Shown here: one piece after another, positions 43,757-51,949 of the stretch | How positions within the stretch are numbered: position 1 is the first letter of the stretch | Layout of the letters: each line of letters begins with the position of its first letter | Made by a program: the position numbers and the translations under genes | The notes under the pieces: generated by a model | The model's input: the letters and a program-made list of their open reading frames with translations, nothing else | Databases searched by the model: none | Told to the model about the DNA's origin: nothing | Assembly: GCF_009909155.2 (NCBI RefSeq) | Contig: NZ_JAAAPM020000008.1 | Location: 1 to 64,000, forward strand | Direction of reading: 5' to 3' | Length of the DNA: 64,000 nt | DNA from: Flavobacterium undicola | GTDB taxonomy: Bacteria > Bacteroidota > Bacteroidia > Flavobacteriales > Flavobacteriaceae

Positions 43757-44572
43757 ATGCTCAAAAATAATTGGCTAACATTATTATTTTCCCTATTTCT
43801 ATTGCTTGGAATATCCAATAGAATAAATGCGCAATATGGTTTCTCGCATGAAATAGGAGCTATTGCCGGACCAGTTGCTTTTCAATCTGATTATGGTGAA
43901 CGTCATGATTTTAGTACCAATTTAGGAAATACAGGCATTGGTATTGGTCTTATTCATTATATAAATTTTTCCTATACTGCAGAATGTGATTGTTACAGTC
44001 CTGAAACTTATTTTAACGATCACTTCAAAGTAAGAAGCGAATTATCATACAACAAAACCGAATTAGAGCACTTTGGCGAATGGGTTAGCCCAGCTAGAAC
44101 TTCCCTTGCAGCTAATCAACTTCGTGCTATGAAAGGGAGCACCTCTGTAACCAACTTAGGAGCGCAATTAGAATATTTTCCTCTAAGCATCCGAGACTTT
44201 TCTGCAACAATAGGGAGCTTAGGACCTTTTGTCAGCCTTGGAGCACAGTTTAGTTACTACAATGCCGAAGCCCATTCTACTCTGGGTCCTTTAGGAACGC
44301 CTTTAACAACCTACCCAAAATACCTGACTCCAACAGATGATCGCCAATATGGCTTTTCTACCGAAGGTGGCAGCGTTTGGTCTATTGTATCAAGTGTAGG
44401 AACACGCTACAAACTGGCCCCACTAAGCGATTTAATGATTGATTTACGATTCCAATATTACTTCTCTGACTGGGTTGATGGTTTAAAACCAAATCCGGCA
44501 CTTTATAAAGAAAACAAAGCTAATGATTGGCTTGTTTGGTTAAACGTAGGTTATATTTACTACTTGCAATAG
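43757..44572 (+). CDS. THC0290_0291-type exported protein
   Basis: 271 residues from the ATG at 43757. The signal peptide MLKNNWLTLLFSLFLLLGISNRINAQ is followed by YGFSHEIGAIAGPVAFQSDYGERHDFSTNLGNTGIGIGLIHYINF. This is a conserved opening of a Flavobacteriaceae-specific family of outer-membrane barrel-like proteins of unknown function. Glycine- and aromatic-rich strands continue to WLVWLNVGYIYYLQ. The longer frame from 43709 is rejected because the -7 box lies inside it. Confidence 0.8.
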   Translation: MLKNNWLTLLFSLFLLLGISNRINAQYGFSHEIGAIAGPVAFQSDYGERHDFSTNLGNTGIGIGLIHYINFSYTAECDCYSPETYFNDHFKVRSELSYNKTELEHFGEWVSPARTSLAANQLRAMKGSTSVTNLGAQLEYFPLSIRDFSATIGSLGPFVSLGAQFSYYNAEAHSTLGPLGTPLTTYPKYLTPTDDRQYGFSTEGGSVWSIVSSVGTRYKLAPLSDLMIDLRFQYYFSDWVDGLKPNPALYKENKANDWLVWLNVGYIYYLQ

Positions 44573-44690
44573 TTGTTAAATAAACTTCTGATTTTTTATT
44601 TTCAGCAATAAACCACTATCTTTAAGATTCAAGACTTTTTCTAAAACCAATGAAAAAAGCTTTGGAACTTAATTTTTGCTCGAATAAAAA

Positions 44691-45431
44691 ATGAAAAACT
44701 ACTTACTTCCTATATTATTTCTGTTATGTATTAGTTGTTCAAAAGAACTGAAATTTGAAACTCAATCTTTTGAAAAAACAACCACTGTAGACTGCAACAA
44801 AAACTGTCCAACCATACAACTAAAAATTCCTGTTGCTAAAAATTCAAACCTCATTGCCGACAGCATTAACAACGCCGTTTTTACCACTGTTAAATCAATT
44901 ATCGATTTTGGAGACAAGCCCAATAATTCGACTAATTATGAGCAATTAGCCAGTTCGTTCATTAAAGCGTATGAAAAATTAAAAAGAGACTTTCCTAAAG
45001 ATCGTTTTGGATGGGAAGCTAAAATTGAAGGAAAACTAAAATACAGCTCGGAGAACATTATAAACATCGAAATCAATCATTATACTTTTACTGGCGGTGC
45101 TCATGGTTATGCCGGTTTGCGTTCTTTGATTTTTGACCCAAAAACAGGCAAAAAAATTCCAAACGAAAAATTATTTAAAAACTGGAAACTCTTTAAAGTT
45201 TTTGCCGAAACAAAATTCAGAAACAAATACAAAATCCATAGAGACCAACCGATAAACAGTACGGGAATGCAATTTGAAAACGATGTGTTTCAAGTCGCAC
45301 AAAATATATTTTTCACCAACGAAGGCATCGTACTTCATTATAATCCTTACGAAATTGCTGCTTATGTAGATGGTTCCAGAGATTTACTTATCAAATACGA
45401 AGAAGCAAATTACTATCTAATTACAAAATAA
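44691..45431 (+). CDS. DUF3298/DUF4163 domain lipoprotein
   Basis: 246 residues. The lipoprotein signal MKNYLLPILFLLCISCSK has Cys16. A DUF4163-like N-terminal part follows, and then the DUF3298 domain. The latter includes NIEINHYTFTGGAHGYAGLRSLIFDPKTGKKI and, near the end, FFTNEGIVLHYNPYEIAAYVDGSRDLLI. Related domains occur in peptidoglycan deacetylase regulators and in RsiV-type lysozyme sensors, but the function here is unknown. It ends in a terminator at 45432. Confidence 0.85.
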   Translation: MKNYLLPILFLLCISCSKELKFETQSFEKTTTVDCNKNCPTIQLKIPVAKNSNLIADSINNAVFTTVKSIIDFGDKPNNSTNYEQLASSFIKAYEKLKRDFPKDRFGWEAKIEGKLKYSSENIINIEINHYTFTGGAHGYAGLRSLIFDPKTGKKIPNEKLFKNWKLFKVFAETKFRNKYKIHRDQPINSTGMQFENDVFQVAQNIFFTNEGIVLHYNPYEIAAYVDGSRDLLIKYEEANYYLITK

Positions 45432-45461
45432 AAAAGAGCTTCCAGTGAAAGCTCTTTTGCT
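45432..45461 (+). terminator. Terminator after the DUF3298 lipoprotein gene
   Basis: AAAAGAGCTT and AAGCTCTTTT form the stem. It also lies 27 bases after the stop of the convergent DinB-like gene. Confidence 0.75.
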
Positions 45462-45487
45462 ATAAAATATTTTTAATCGAATGGATA

Positions 45488-45943
45488 TTACACCAATTTT
45501 CGAATAGCCAAAATAACGCCTATATGTATCCCTTCGTGAAAATTATTAAAAGACATTGAATCACGATTAGTCTTTAAAACAAACCCTGTAGATGTTGGAT
45601 ATTCGTTAAAATTTTGAAACAAATTATTGTCAATATCAATCTCCGTTTGAGCGACTGTTTTGTGTAATAACGACAAAATTTCATCTACTTCTTCCTGAGT
45701 AGCCTCATGCTCTGTTTTAGTTCCTTTTTTGTATTTCTCTATCATTTCTTCAGAAACCATCACAGGCAAAGCTGCCAACTTATAAACTAACAATTGCTGC
45801 GTAACCACAATATGAGCCACATTCCAAATCAAATTGTTATTAAAACCTGCCGGAACTTTATTCAATTGATCTAAAGTAAAACCTTGAATCAATTTAGAAA
45901 CCATGTTTCTGCTGGTTTTTGTAATTTCTAAAATATCTTTCAT
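45488..45943 (-). CDS. DinB-like superfamily protein
   Basis: 151 residues from the ATG at 45943 (MKDILEITKTSRNMVSKL). It is a four-helix bundle of the DinB/YfiT metal-binding superfamily with the histidine positions WNVAHIVVTQQ and FHEGIHIGVI. The enzymatic activity is unknown. The frame extends to 46036, but that would overlap the divergent gene at 46026, so the shorter start is chosen. Confidence 0.8.
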   Translation of the reverse strand: MKDILEITKTSRNMVSKLIQGFTLDQLNKVPAGFNNNLIWNVAHIVVTQQLLVYKLAALPVMVSEEMIEKYKKGTKTEHEATQEEVDEILSLLHKTVAQTEIDIDNNLFQNFNEYPTSTGFVLKTNRDSMSFNNFHEGIHIGVILAIRKLV

Positions 45944-46025
45944 TGTATTGAATTTGTAAATTTTGGCGTAAAAATAAGCATTTAACGTTCTAAATGATTT
46001 TTCTTTGCATAAAGAAATAATAATT

Positions 46026-46385
46026 ATGGCTAACAAAATATACTATCTCGCTTCTTGCGATACTTGTCGAAAAATCATCAAATCATTACCAAAAGACAAT
46101 AATTTAGCTTTTCACGACATCAAACAAGATCCAATTACTGTTGAAGAACTGGAAGAAATGTATGCTCTTTCGGGAAGTTACGAAGCGCTTTTTAGCAAAA
46201 AAGCACAGTTGTACAAATCGATGGGATTAAAAGACAAAGGCTTAACCGAAAAGGATTTTAAAAAATACATCTTAGAACATTACACTTTTTTGAGTCGCCC
46301 GGTTTTTATTATTGATGGCAAAATTTTTATTGGCAACAGCCAACAAAATATGCTGCAAGTAATGAAAGCATTGGGAAACAAATAA
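46026..46385 (+). CDS. ArsC/Spx-like thioredoxin-fold protein
   Basis: 119 residues beginning MANKIYYLASCDTCRKIIKSLP. The CxxC (CDTC) is at the N-terminus of a thioredoxin-like fold. SRPVFIIDGKIFIG supplies the conserved RP(V/I) segment near the C-terminus. The family includes arsenate reductase and Spx/MgsR regulators. No ars genes are adjacent, so a redox role is as likely as arsenate reduction. The 21 upstream bases of the longer frame are not favoured. Confidence 0.82.
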   Translation: MANKIYYLASCDTCRKIIKSLPKDNNLAFHDIKQDPITVEELEEMYALSGSYEALFSKKAQLYKSMGLKDKGLTEKDFKKYILEHYTFLSRPVFIIDGKIFIGNSQQNMLQVMKALGNK

Positions 46386-46400
46386 TTTCCTATTCCATAC

Positions 46401-46461
46401 AAACCATTAAGAAATTTAAGGAGCATTAAATCTAAACTCTCTTAATTACTTAATGGTTAAA
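46401..46461. repeat. Dispersed repeat of the AACCATTAAGAAATT type, copy 2
   Basis: AACCATTAAGAAATTTAAG pairs imperfectly with CTTAATTACTTAATGGTT across a 20-odd base loop. It is related to 14510-14556. Confidence 0.55.
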
Positions 46462-46521
46462 CTAATATTTAGACCTTTTCTACTCTGCAAACTGAACACT
46501 GACTACTGAATACTTTTTTAG

Positions 46522-46529
46522 TATCTTTG
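46522..46529 (+). promoter_or_regulatory. -7 element of the yicC-gmk-nadD group
   Basis: TATCTTTG, 20 bases before the ATG of the YicC gene. Confidence 0.55.
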
Positions 46530-46549
46530 AGCACTTTTTAGAAAACAAT

Positions 46550-47410
46550 ATGATACAATCTATGACAGGTTTTGGTAAAGCCACTTTGCAATTACCAACC
46601 AAAAAAATAACAGTCGAAGTCAAATCTTTAAACAGTAAAGGCCTGGACTTAAATGTACGAATGCCTTCGCTTTACCGCGAAATGGAATTGGGATTGCGTA
46701 CACAAATTGCCTCAACACTAGAAAGAGGAAAAGTAGATTTTTCTATTTATATCGAAAGTACCGCTGAGCAAACTTCGACCAAAGTGAATGTTCCAATCGT
46801 AAAAGCCTACATCAATCAATTGAGAGAAGTGTATGCTGATGCCGATGAAACCGAATTGATGAAAATGGCCGTGCGTATGCCCGACACCATGAAAGTGGAA
46901 AGAGAGGAAATTGACGAAAATGAATGGGCTCAGATAAAAAATGTCATCAACGATAGTTTAAATAATATTCTTTCTTTTAGAAAAGATGAAGGTCTTTCGC
47001 TGGAAAAAGAATTCCAATTGCGTATTGGAAACATCCGTCAATATATGAATGATGCGTTGGCTCTTGATCCGGAACGCGTTCAAGCGATCAAAGACCGTTT
47101 GCAAACTGCCATTGATGAGTTAAAAGTAAATGTTGACGAAAACCGTTTTGAACAAGAATTAATCTATTATTTGGAAAAGTTAGACATCACTGAGGAAAAA
47201 GTGCGTTTGACCAATCATTTGGATTATTTCCTGGAAACCATCAACGGAACAGAAGCTAATGGAAGAAAATTAGGTTTCATTACTCAGGAAATGGGGCGTG
47301 AAATCAACACCATGGGTTCTAAATCCAATCATGCTCAAATGCAAAAATTAGTCGTGATGATGAAAGACGAATTGGAAAAAATTAAAGAACAAGTTTTGAA
47401 CGTGTTGTAA
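46550..47410 (+). CDS. YicC/YloC family endoribonuclease
   Basis: 286 residues starting MIQSMTGFGKATLQLPTKKITVEVKSLNSKGLDLNVRMP, the family hallmark. It ends with the conserved NRKLGFITQEMGREINTMGSKSN-type motif and a helical tail. YicC proteins are endoribonucleases implicated in small-RNA turnover. The placement directly upstream of gmk is conserved in many bacteria. A 115-base spacer with repeats separates it from gmk. Confidence 0.92.
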   Translation: MIQSMTGFGKATLQLPTKKITVEVKSLNSKGLDLNVRMPSLYREMELGLRTQIASTLERGKVDFSIYIESTAEQTSTKVNVPIVKAYINQLREVYADADETELMKMAVRMPDTMKVEREEIDENEWAQIKNVINDSLNNILSFRKDEGLSLEKEFQLRIGNIRQYMNDALALDPERVQAIKDRLQTAIDELKVNVDENRFEQELIYYLEKLDITEEKVRLTNHLDYFLETINGTEANGRKLGFITQEMGREINTMGSKSNHAQMQKLVVMMKDELEKIKEQVLNVL

Positions 47411-47525
47411 TCCCCCTAACCCCCACACGAGCTTAGCGAACTGGCGAAGCAAAAGAGGAGCAGTAGGAGGCTATAAATCATAATATTAACGTAATATCCC
47501 TCCCCTTTGGGGAGGCTAGGAGGGG
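47411..47525. repeat. Repeat-filled spacer between yicC and gmk
   Basis: Made of 'ccccctaaccccc', a copy of the 25-bp element (47428-47451) and a CCTCCCC/GGGGAGG palindrome (47501-47518) running to the gmk ATG. The AGGAGGGG abutting the ATG belongs to the repeat and is too close to act as a Shine-Dalgarno site. Confidence 0.65.
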
Positions 47526-48095
47526 ATGAAAAAAGGAAAATTAATCGTATTCTCGGCGCCATCAGGTTCCGGAAAAACAACTATAGTTAGGCATTTATTA
47601 AAACAAGAAGACTTGAATTTAGAGTTTTCTATCTCGGCAGCAACCCGTGAAGCCAGAGGCGAAGAAGTAAACGGAAAAGATTACTATTTCATCTCTTTGG
47701 ACGAATTTAAGAAGCATATCAAACACGAAGATTTCGTTGAATGGGAAGAAGTTTACAGAGATAACTTTTATGGAACTTTAAAAAGCGAAGTAGAACGTAT
47801 TTGGGCTTTGGGCAAAAACGTAATTTTTGATATTGATGTGGCTGGTGGATTGCGTATCAAACATAAATTCCCCGAAGAAACTTTGGCTGTTTTTGTAAAA
47901 CCACCTAGCGTAGACGAACTAAAAAGACGTTTGAAAGAACGCTCTACCGAAAGCGAAGAAAAAATCAATATGCGAATTGCTAAAGCTCACGTAGAATTGG
48001 CTACTGCTCCACAATTTGATGTGGTTATAAAAAATTATGATTTAGAAGTAGCATTAGAAGAAGCGACTCAGTTGGTACGAAACTTTGTAAAATAA
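47526..48095 (+). CDS. gmk: Guanylate kinase
   Basis: Phosphorylates GMP to GDP. The 189 residues carry the P-loop SAPSGSGKTTI at 10-20. The GMP-binding block follows (FSISAATREARGEEVNGKDYYFIS), then EWEEVYRDNFYGT, and the lid DELKRRLKERSTESEEKINMR. Start at 47526 (MKKGKLIVFSAPSG) is standard. Confidence 0.97.
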   Translation: MKKGKLIVFSAPSGSGKTTIVRHLLKQEDLNLEFSISAATREARGEEVNGKDYYFISLDEFKKHIKHEDFVEWEEVYRDNFYGTLKSEVERIWALGKNVIFDIDVAGGLRIKHKFPEETLAVFVKPPSVDELKRRLKERSTESEEKINMRIAKAHVELATAPQFDVVIKNYDLEVALEEATQLVRNFVK

Positions 48096-48107
48096 AAAGG
48101 TTATTTG

Positions 48108-48156
48108 TTAAGGGTTATTCGTTCGTAACTTTTAACTTTTAACGAAAAACCCTTAA
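48108..48156. repeat. Inverted repeat just upstream of nadD
   Basis: TTAAGGGTTATTCGTT (48108-48123) pairs with 48141-48156 with one mismatch. It lies in the 70-base gmk-nadD spacer and could be a weak terminator or a dispersed repeat. Confidence 0.5.
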
Positions 48157-48165
48157 CTTTCAAGT

Positions 48166-48759
48166 ATGAAAATAGGATTGTATTTCGGCACTTTCAACCC
48201 CATTCATGTTGGACATCTCATTATTGCCAATCACATGGCTGAGCATTCCGACTTAGATCAAGTGTGGTTAGTGGTTACACCTCACAATCCTTTGAAGAAA
48301 AAAAGTACACTGCTGGACGATTACCATCGCTTGCAGATGGTTTATCTCGCCACAGAAGACTATCCAAAACTCAAACCATCCGATGTTGAGTTCAAGCTTC
48401 CACAACCTAATTATACGGTAACTACCTTAGTGCATTTGGAAGAAAAATATCCGCATCATGAATTTTCTTTGATTATGGGCGAAGACAATCTAAAGTCTTT
48501 GCACAAATGGAAAAATTATGAAGCTATTTTAGCGCATCATGAGATTTATGTTTATCCACGTATTTCTACCGAAGCCGAGAATTTAGTCCCGACTTTTCGG
48601 GATAAAAACCATCCAAAAATCCGCATGATTGATGCTCCGGTTGTTGAAATTTCTTCGACTGCTATTCGGGAAAACATAAAATTAGGTAAAAATGTTCGCC
48701 CTTTAGTTCCCACTAAAGTTTGGGAATATATTGATCATAATTTATTTTATAAAAAGTAA
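48166..48759 (+). CDS. nadD: Nicotinate-nucleotide adenylyltransferase
   Basis: Makes nicotinate adenine dinucleotide in NAD synthesis. The 197 residues show GLYFGTFNPIHVGHLIIAN (with the HxGH nucleotidyltransferase motif), WLVVTPHNPLKKK and the C-terminal EISSTAIRENIKLGK. The segment AENLVPTFRD at about 138-147 lies over a TCCCGA/TCGGGA palindrome and looks like extra residues in a variable loop. The rest is intact. Confidence 0.95.
   Translation: MKIGLYFGTFNPIHVGHLIIANHMAEHSDLDQVWLVVTPHNPLKKKSTLLDDYHRLQMVYLATEDYPKLKPSDVEFKLPQPNYTVTTLVHLEEKYPHHEFSLIMGEDNLKSLHKWKNYEAILAHHEIYVYPRISTEAENLVPTFRDKNHPKIRMIDAPVVEISSTAIRENIKLGKNVRPLVPTKVWEYIDHNLFYKK
48587..48602 (+). repeat. Short palindrome within nadD
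   Basis: TCCCGA, CTTT, TCGGGA. Its arms are the same as those of the one inside recO. Confidence 0.55.
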
Positions 48760-48760
48760 A

Positions 48761-49657
48761 TCAACTCAAAAGCTTTTTCAATTCTGATTCGATTTCCTCA
48801 GCAACCAAATTAAAACCTGTATTTTTCGCTGACAAAAGATAGGCTGTAGTTTCAGGCATTTGCTCTGTTTTCCACAACAATTGTAATTTTTCGTCTTGAA
48901 TAAAAGAACGTGCATTGATATCCCAAGTCACAGCCACACCTGAATTTTTAGAAAGCACTTCCAGCATTTCAAACTCGGATGGAATGATGTAATTTGGAAC
49001 CATCGAAGGTCGTTTTTTATTGAAAACGTGCAACCAAAACAATTTGATATGAGGAATTCCTGAATCATGGCTGTACCATTTTTGATCGTTTAACCAATTT
49101 TCAATGGCGTTATAATCACTATTCTGAATATCCAATTGTAGTTTTGTTGCATCAATATTCTTTGAACCTACGATGATTTGTCGAATGTCACCCAACTTTT
49201 TTTGCACAGTGTCAAAGGTGTCGTATTTTTTAGTCACAATAGCAAAATCAATCTTTTTAGTATTTACCAATTCGAAAAGCGCATCGTTATGGTGAAAGCT
49301 AAAATCGATATAATCGAATTTGGAAATCAAAAGACTCGCCATACTATTAAACAAATGTTTCGAAATACCTACCGTAATTAACCTATTGGCATCAAATGCT
49401 TTAGAGCGAAAGCCATTTTCTACATTTTCTAAACGATCTAAGGCTTCTATGATTAAGTTATTGAGTAACTTAGCGTATTCCGTCGGCTCAACTCCTTTCG
49501 ATTTTCTATTGAATAATTTATAACCCACATGGGCTTCCAACATCGAAATTTGCTGACTCACCGCTGGCTGGCTGATAAATAACTCTTTGGCTGCCAAAGA
49601 AAAATTTCTGTTTTTATATACCGATTTAAACGTTCGATACCATTCTAGATTTACCAT
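48761..49657 (-). CDS. LysR-family transcriptional regulator
   Basis: 298 residues from the ATG at 49657 (MVNLEWYRTFKSVYKNRNFSLAAKELFISQPAVSQQISMLEAHVGYKLFNR). The first 60 residues are the winged helix and the rest is a LysR-type effector domain. It diverges from the DJ-1/alcohol dehydrogenase pair, so it most likely regulates these. The arrangement recalls regulator-YqhD loci in other bacteria. The longer frame to 49735 lacks support. A 14-bp palindrome is in the shared intergenic region. Confidence 0.9.
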   Translation of the reverse strand: MVNLEWYRTFKSVYKNRNFSLAAKELFISQPAVSQQISMLEAHVGYKLFNRKSKGVEPTEYAKLLNNLIIEALDRLENVENGFRSKAFDANRLITVGISKHLFNSMASLLISKFDYIDFSFHHNDALFELVNTKKIDFAIVTKKYDTFDTVQKKLGDIRQIIVGSKNIDATKLQLDIQNSDYNAIENWLNDQKWYSHDSGIPHIKLFWLHVFNKKRPSMVPNYIIPSEFEMLEVLSKNSGVAVTWDINARSFIQDEKLQLLWKTEQMPETTAYLLSAKNTGFNLVAEEIESELKKLLS

Positions 49658-49681
49658 GATATAAATAAATTTATCACAAAC

Positions 49682-49695
49682 ATAATTTAAATTAT
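49682..49695. promoter_or_regulatory. Candidate LysR operator
   Basis: A perfect 14-bp palindrome, ATAATTTAAATTAT, lies centrally in the 87-bp divergent intergenic region. It is AT-only, so chance is possible. Confidence 0.35.
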
Positions 49696-49744
49696 TTTTA
49701 CGAATAACATATCTGCCGTAAATTCGCAATAACAAAAATCAATT

Positions 49745-50509
49745 ATGATGAAAAAAGCATTACTCACGATTATAATTTTAACTGTAAGTTGTATTACCGC
49801 AACAGCACAAAATAGCGCAAAGATGAAAAAAGTATTATTTGTAGTTACCAGTCACGATAAACTAGGCAACACAGGACAAAAAACAGGATTTTGGACCGAA
49901 GAATTGGCTGCTCCTTATTATGAATTATCCGATCAGGGAATTCAAATTGACATTGCCACTCCACTAGGCGGACAACCACCAATTGACCCAAAAAGCGCTG
50001 ATCCTGCTTCGGCTACTGAAGACACCAAAAGATTTGATGCCGACACCGAATTATTGGCTAAACTAAAACACACGCTAAAATTAGCTCATGTAAAAGAATC
50101 TGATTACGATGCTGTTTTTTATCCCGGCGGCCACGGACCATTATGGGATTTAACTAAAGATCGAAATTCGATTGCACTGATTGAATCTTTTTACAACAAC
50201 AACAAACCTATTGCTTTTGTTTGTCACGCACCAGGCGTACTAAAAGACGTAAAAATAAAAGACGAATATTTAGTAAAAGGAAAAAAAGTAACCGGATTTT
50301 CAAACTCCGAAGAAGCTGCGGTTGGATTAACTAATGTAGTTCCGTTTTTATTAGAAGAAGTACTTCAGGCCAATGGCGGAATTTATTCTAAAACTGAAAA
50401 CTGGCAGCCTTATGCCGTTGAAGATGGATTATTAATTACAGGACAAAATCCAGCCTCATCCAAACTAGTAGCACAAAAATTATTACAACAATTAAACACT
50501 GAAAAATAA
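49745..50509 (+). CDS. DJ-1/PfpI-family protein (Hsp31/glyoxalase-like), exported
   Basis: 254 residues. A signal peptide (MMKKALLTIIILTVSCITATA) precedes a DJ-1/PfpI domain. GGHGPLWDL and the nucleophile elbow AFVCHAPGVL, with the catalytic Cys, match the Hsp31/YajL type, and an acidic residue lies near EELAAPYYE. Such proteins act as glyoxalase III (methylglyoxal to lactate) or deglycating chaperones. Export would place it in the periplasm. One base separates it from the alcohol dehydrogenase gene. Confidence 0.88.
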   Translation: MMKKALLTIIILTVSCITATAQNSAKMKKVLFVVTSHDKLGNTGQKTGFWTEELAAPYYELSDQGIQIDIATPLGGQPPIDPKSADPASATEDTKRFDADTELLAKLKHTLKLAHVKESDYDAVFYPGGHGPLWDLTKDRNSIALIESFYNNNKPIAFVCHAPGVLKDVKIKDEYLVKGKKVTGFSNSEEAAVGLTNVVPFLLEEVLQANGGIYSKTENWQPYAVEDGLLITGQNPASSKLVAQKLLQQLNTEK

Positions 50510-50510
50510 G

Positions 50511-51668
50511 ATGTTAAACTTCGAATTATACAATCCTACTAAACTGGTTTTCGGAAAAGGACAAATAAATAAACTTTCCGAATTAGTTCCTAAAGGTGCT
50601 AAAATTTTATTGGCGTATGGTGGTGGAAGCATTTTTAAAAACGGAATTCACCAACAAGTAATTGATAATCTTAAAGGATTTGAAATAGTAGAATTTTCGG
50701 GAATTGAACCGAATCCGCATTTTGAAACCCTTATGAAAGCGGTTGAAGTGATAAAAGCTGAGAAAATTGATTTTATTCTTGCAGTAGGCGGAGGTTCAGT
50801 AATTGACGGCGTTAAATTCATTTCAGGTGCAGTAAATTTCGACGGAAATCCAATTGATATTCTTCAAAAACATTTATTAATAAAAGAAAATGCTGTGCCT
50901 TTTGGAACGGTTTTGACCTTGCCTGCAACAGGAAGCGAAATGAATTCTGGTTCGGTGGTGACTATTGCCGCAACGCAAGAAAAACTGGCTTTTGGAGGTT
51001 CAGCTTTGTTTCCGCAATTCTCCATTTGTGATCCAACAGTGATTCAATCTTTACCAAAAAGACAATTGCAAAACGGAGTAGTTGATGCTTTTACACACGT
51101 AATGGAACAATATTTAACCTATCCACACGAAGGTTATTTACAAGACCGAATTGCCGAAGGAATTTTGCAAACTTTAATCGAAGTAGGGCCAAAAGTGGTT
51201 GACAATCCTGCTGATTATGCTTTGGCTTCTAACTTTATGTGGAGTTGTACCATGGCTTTAAACGGATTAATCCAAAAAGGAGTTCCTAATGATTGGGCAA
51301 CACACATGATTGGTCACGAATTAACAGCATTATACGGAATCGATCATGCCAGAACATTGGCTATTATTGGACCTAATTTATACCGCGTTTTATTCGAAAC
51401 CAAAAAAGAAAAATTAGCCCAATACGGAAAACGCATCTTTAATTTATCCGGAACGGTTGATGAAATTGCTAATGAAGCCATCAACAAAACGGTTGAGTTT
51501 TTCCACACTATGGGAATGGACACCAAACTATCGCAATATACTGATGATTACAGCAAAACTGCCGATTTTATCGTTAATCGTTTTGACGAAAGAGGCTGGA
51601 AAGCTATGGGAGAAAGACAAAATATTACTTTAGAAAAACTGAAAGCCATTGTAGAAATGAGCTACTAA
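50511..51668 (+). CDS. Iron-containing alcohol dehydrogenase (YqhD/BDH-like)
   Basis: 385 residues of the group III metal-dependent alcohol dehydrogenase family. GGGS (residues 38-41) and AVGGGSVIDGVKF form the nucleotide site. The metal ligands are the Asp in NGVVDAFTHVMEQYL with its His, and the His residues in THMIGHELTALYGIDHARTLAI. YqhD-type enzymes reduce toxic aldehydes such as methylglyoxal with NADPH. It is co-transcribed with the DJ-1 gene, forming a likely carbonyl detoxification pair. Confidence 0.92.
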   Translation: MLNFELYNPTKLVFGKGQINKLSELVPKGAKILLAYGGGSIFKNGIHQQVIDNLKGFEIVEFSGIEPNPHFETLMKAVEVIKAEKIDFILAVGGGSVIDGVKFISGAVNFDGNPIDILQKHLLIKENAVPFGTVLTLPATGSEMNSGSVVTIAATQEKLAFGGSALFPQFSICDPTVIQSLPKRQLQNGVVDAFTHVMEQYLTYPHEGYLQDRIAEGILQTLIEVGPKVVDNPADYALASNFMWSCTMALNGLIQKGVPNDWATHMIGHELTALYGIDHARTLAIIGPNLYRVLFETKKEKLAQYGKRIFNLSGTVDEIANEAINKTVEFFHTMGMDTKLSQYTDDYSKTADFIVNRFDERGWKAMGERQNITLEKLKAIVEMSY

Positions 51669-51693
51669 GCAACTATTTTTTTTCTAATTCAAC

Positions 51694-51733
51694 AAAAAAG
51701 GCGTCTTCGAATACAATCTTAGACGCCTTTTAA
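51694..51733 (+). terminator. Terminator of the DJ-1/alcohol dehydrogenase operon
   Basis: AAAAGGCGTCT and AGACGCCTTTT arms with a 14-base loop. Confidence 0.85.
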
Positions 51734-51901
51734 ATAACACCAAAACTAAATTAACTAATACTAACATTCTACAAAACTCAAATTACTAATACATAGAATA
51801 TTAGAACGAAAAGATTATACTTTTTATTGTATCATCGAAGAAAAAAAATATAAAAAAAAGATTCTTTCAACAAACTAAAATCCAATTCCAAACGATTCCT
51901 C

Positions 51902-51933
51902 TTGCTTCATTACTACATTTTTAAGTACTTTTG
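51902..51933 (+). promoter_or_regulatory. Promoter of gpsA
   Basis: TTG (51902-51904), 21 bases, TACTTTTG (51926-51933). The ATG at 51950 follows after a short leader. The in-frame start at 51902 would overlap the -33 box and is rejected. Confidence 0.7.
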
Positions 51934-51949
51934 GTTAAACTATAAAAAG

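Noticed and set aside
45944-46036. Longer start for the DinB-like protein
   Set aside because: It would overlap the divergent ArsC-like gene start, and the family N-terminus fits the ATG at 45943.
47517-47525. AGGAGGGG as a Shine-Dalgarno site for gmk
   Set aside because: Only two bases from the ATG, part of a dispersed repeat, and Bacteroidota rarely use such sites.
51902-51949. Longer start for gpsA
   Set aside because: It would overlap the -33 and -7 boxes. The ATG at 51950 gives the usual N-terminus.
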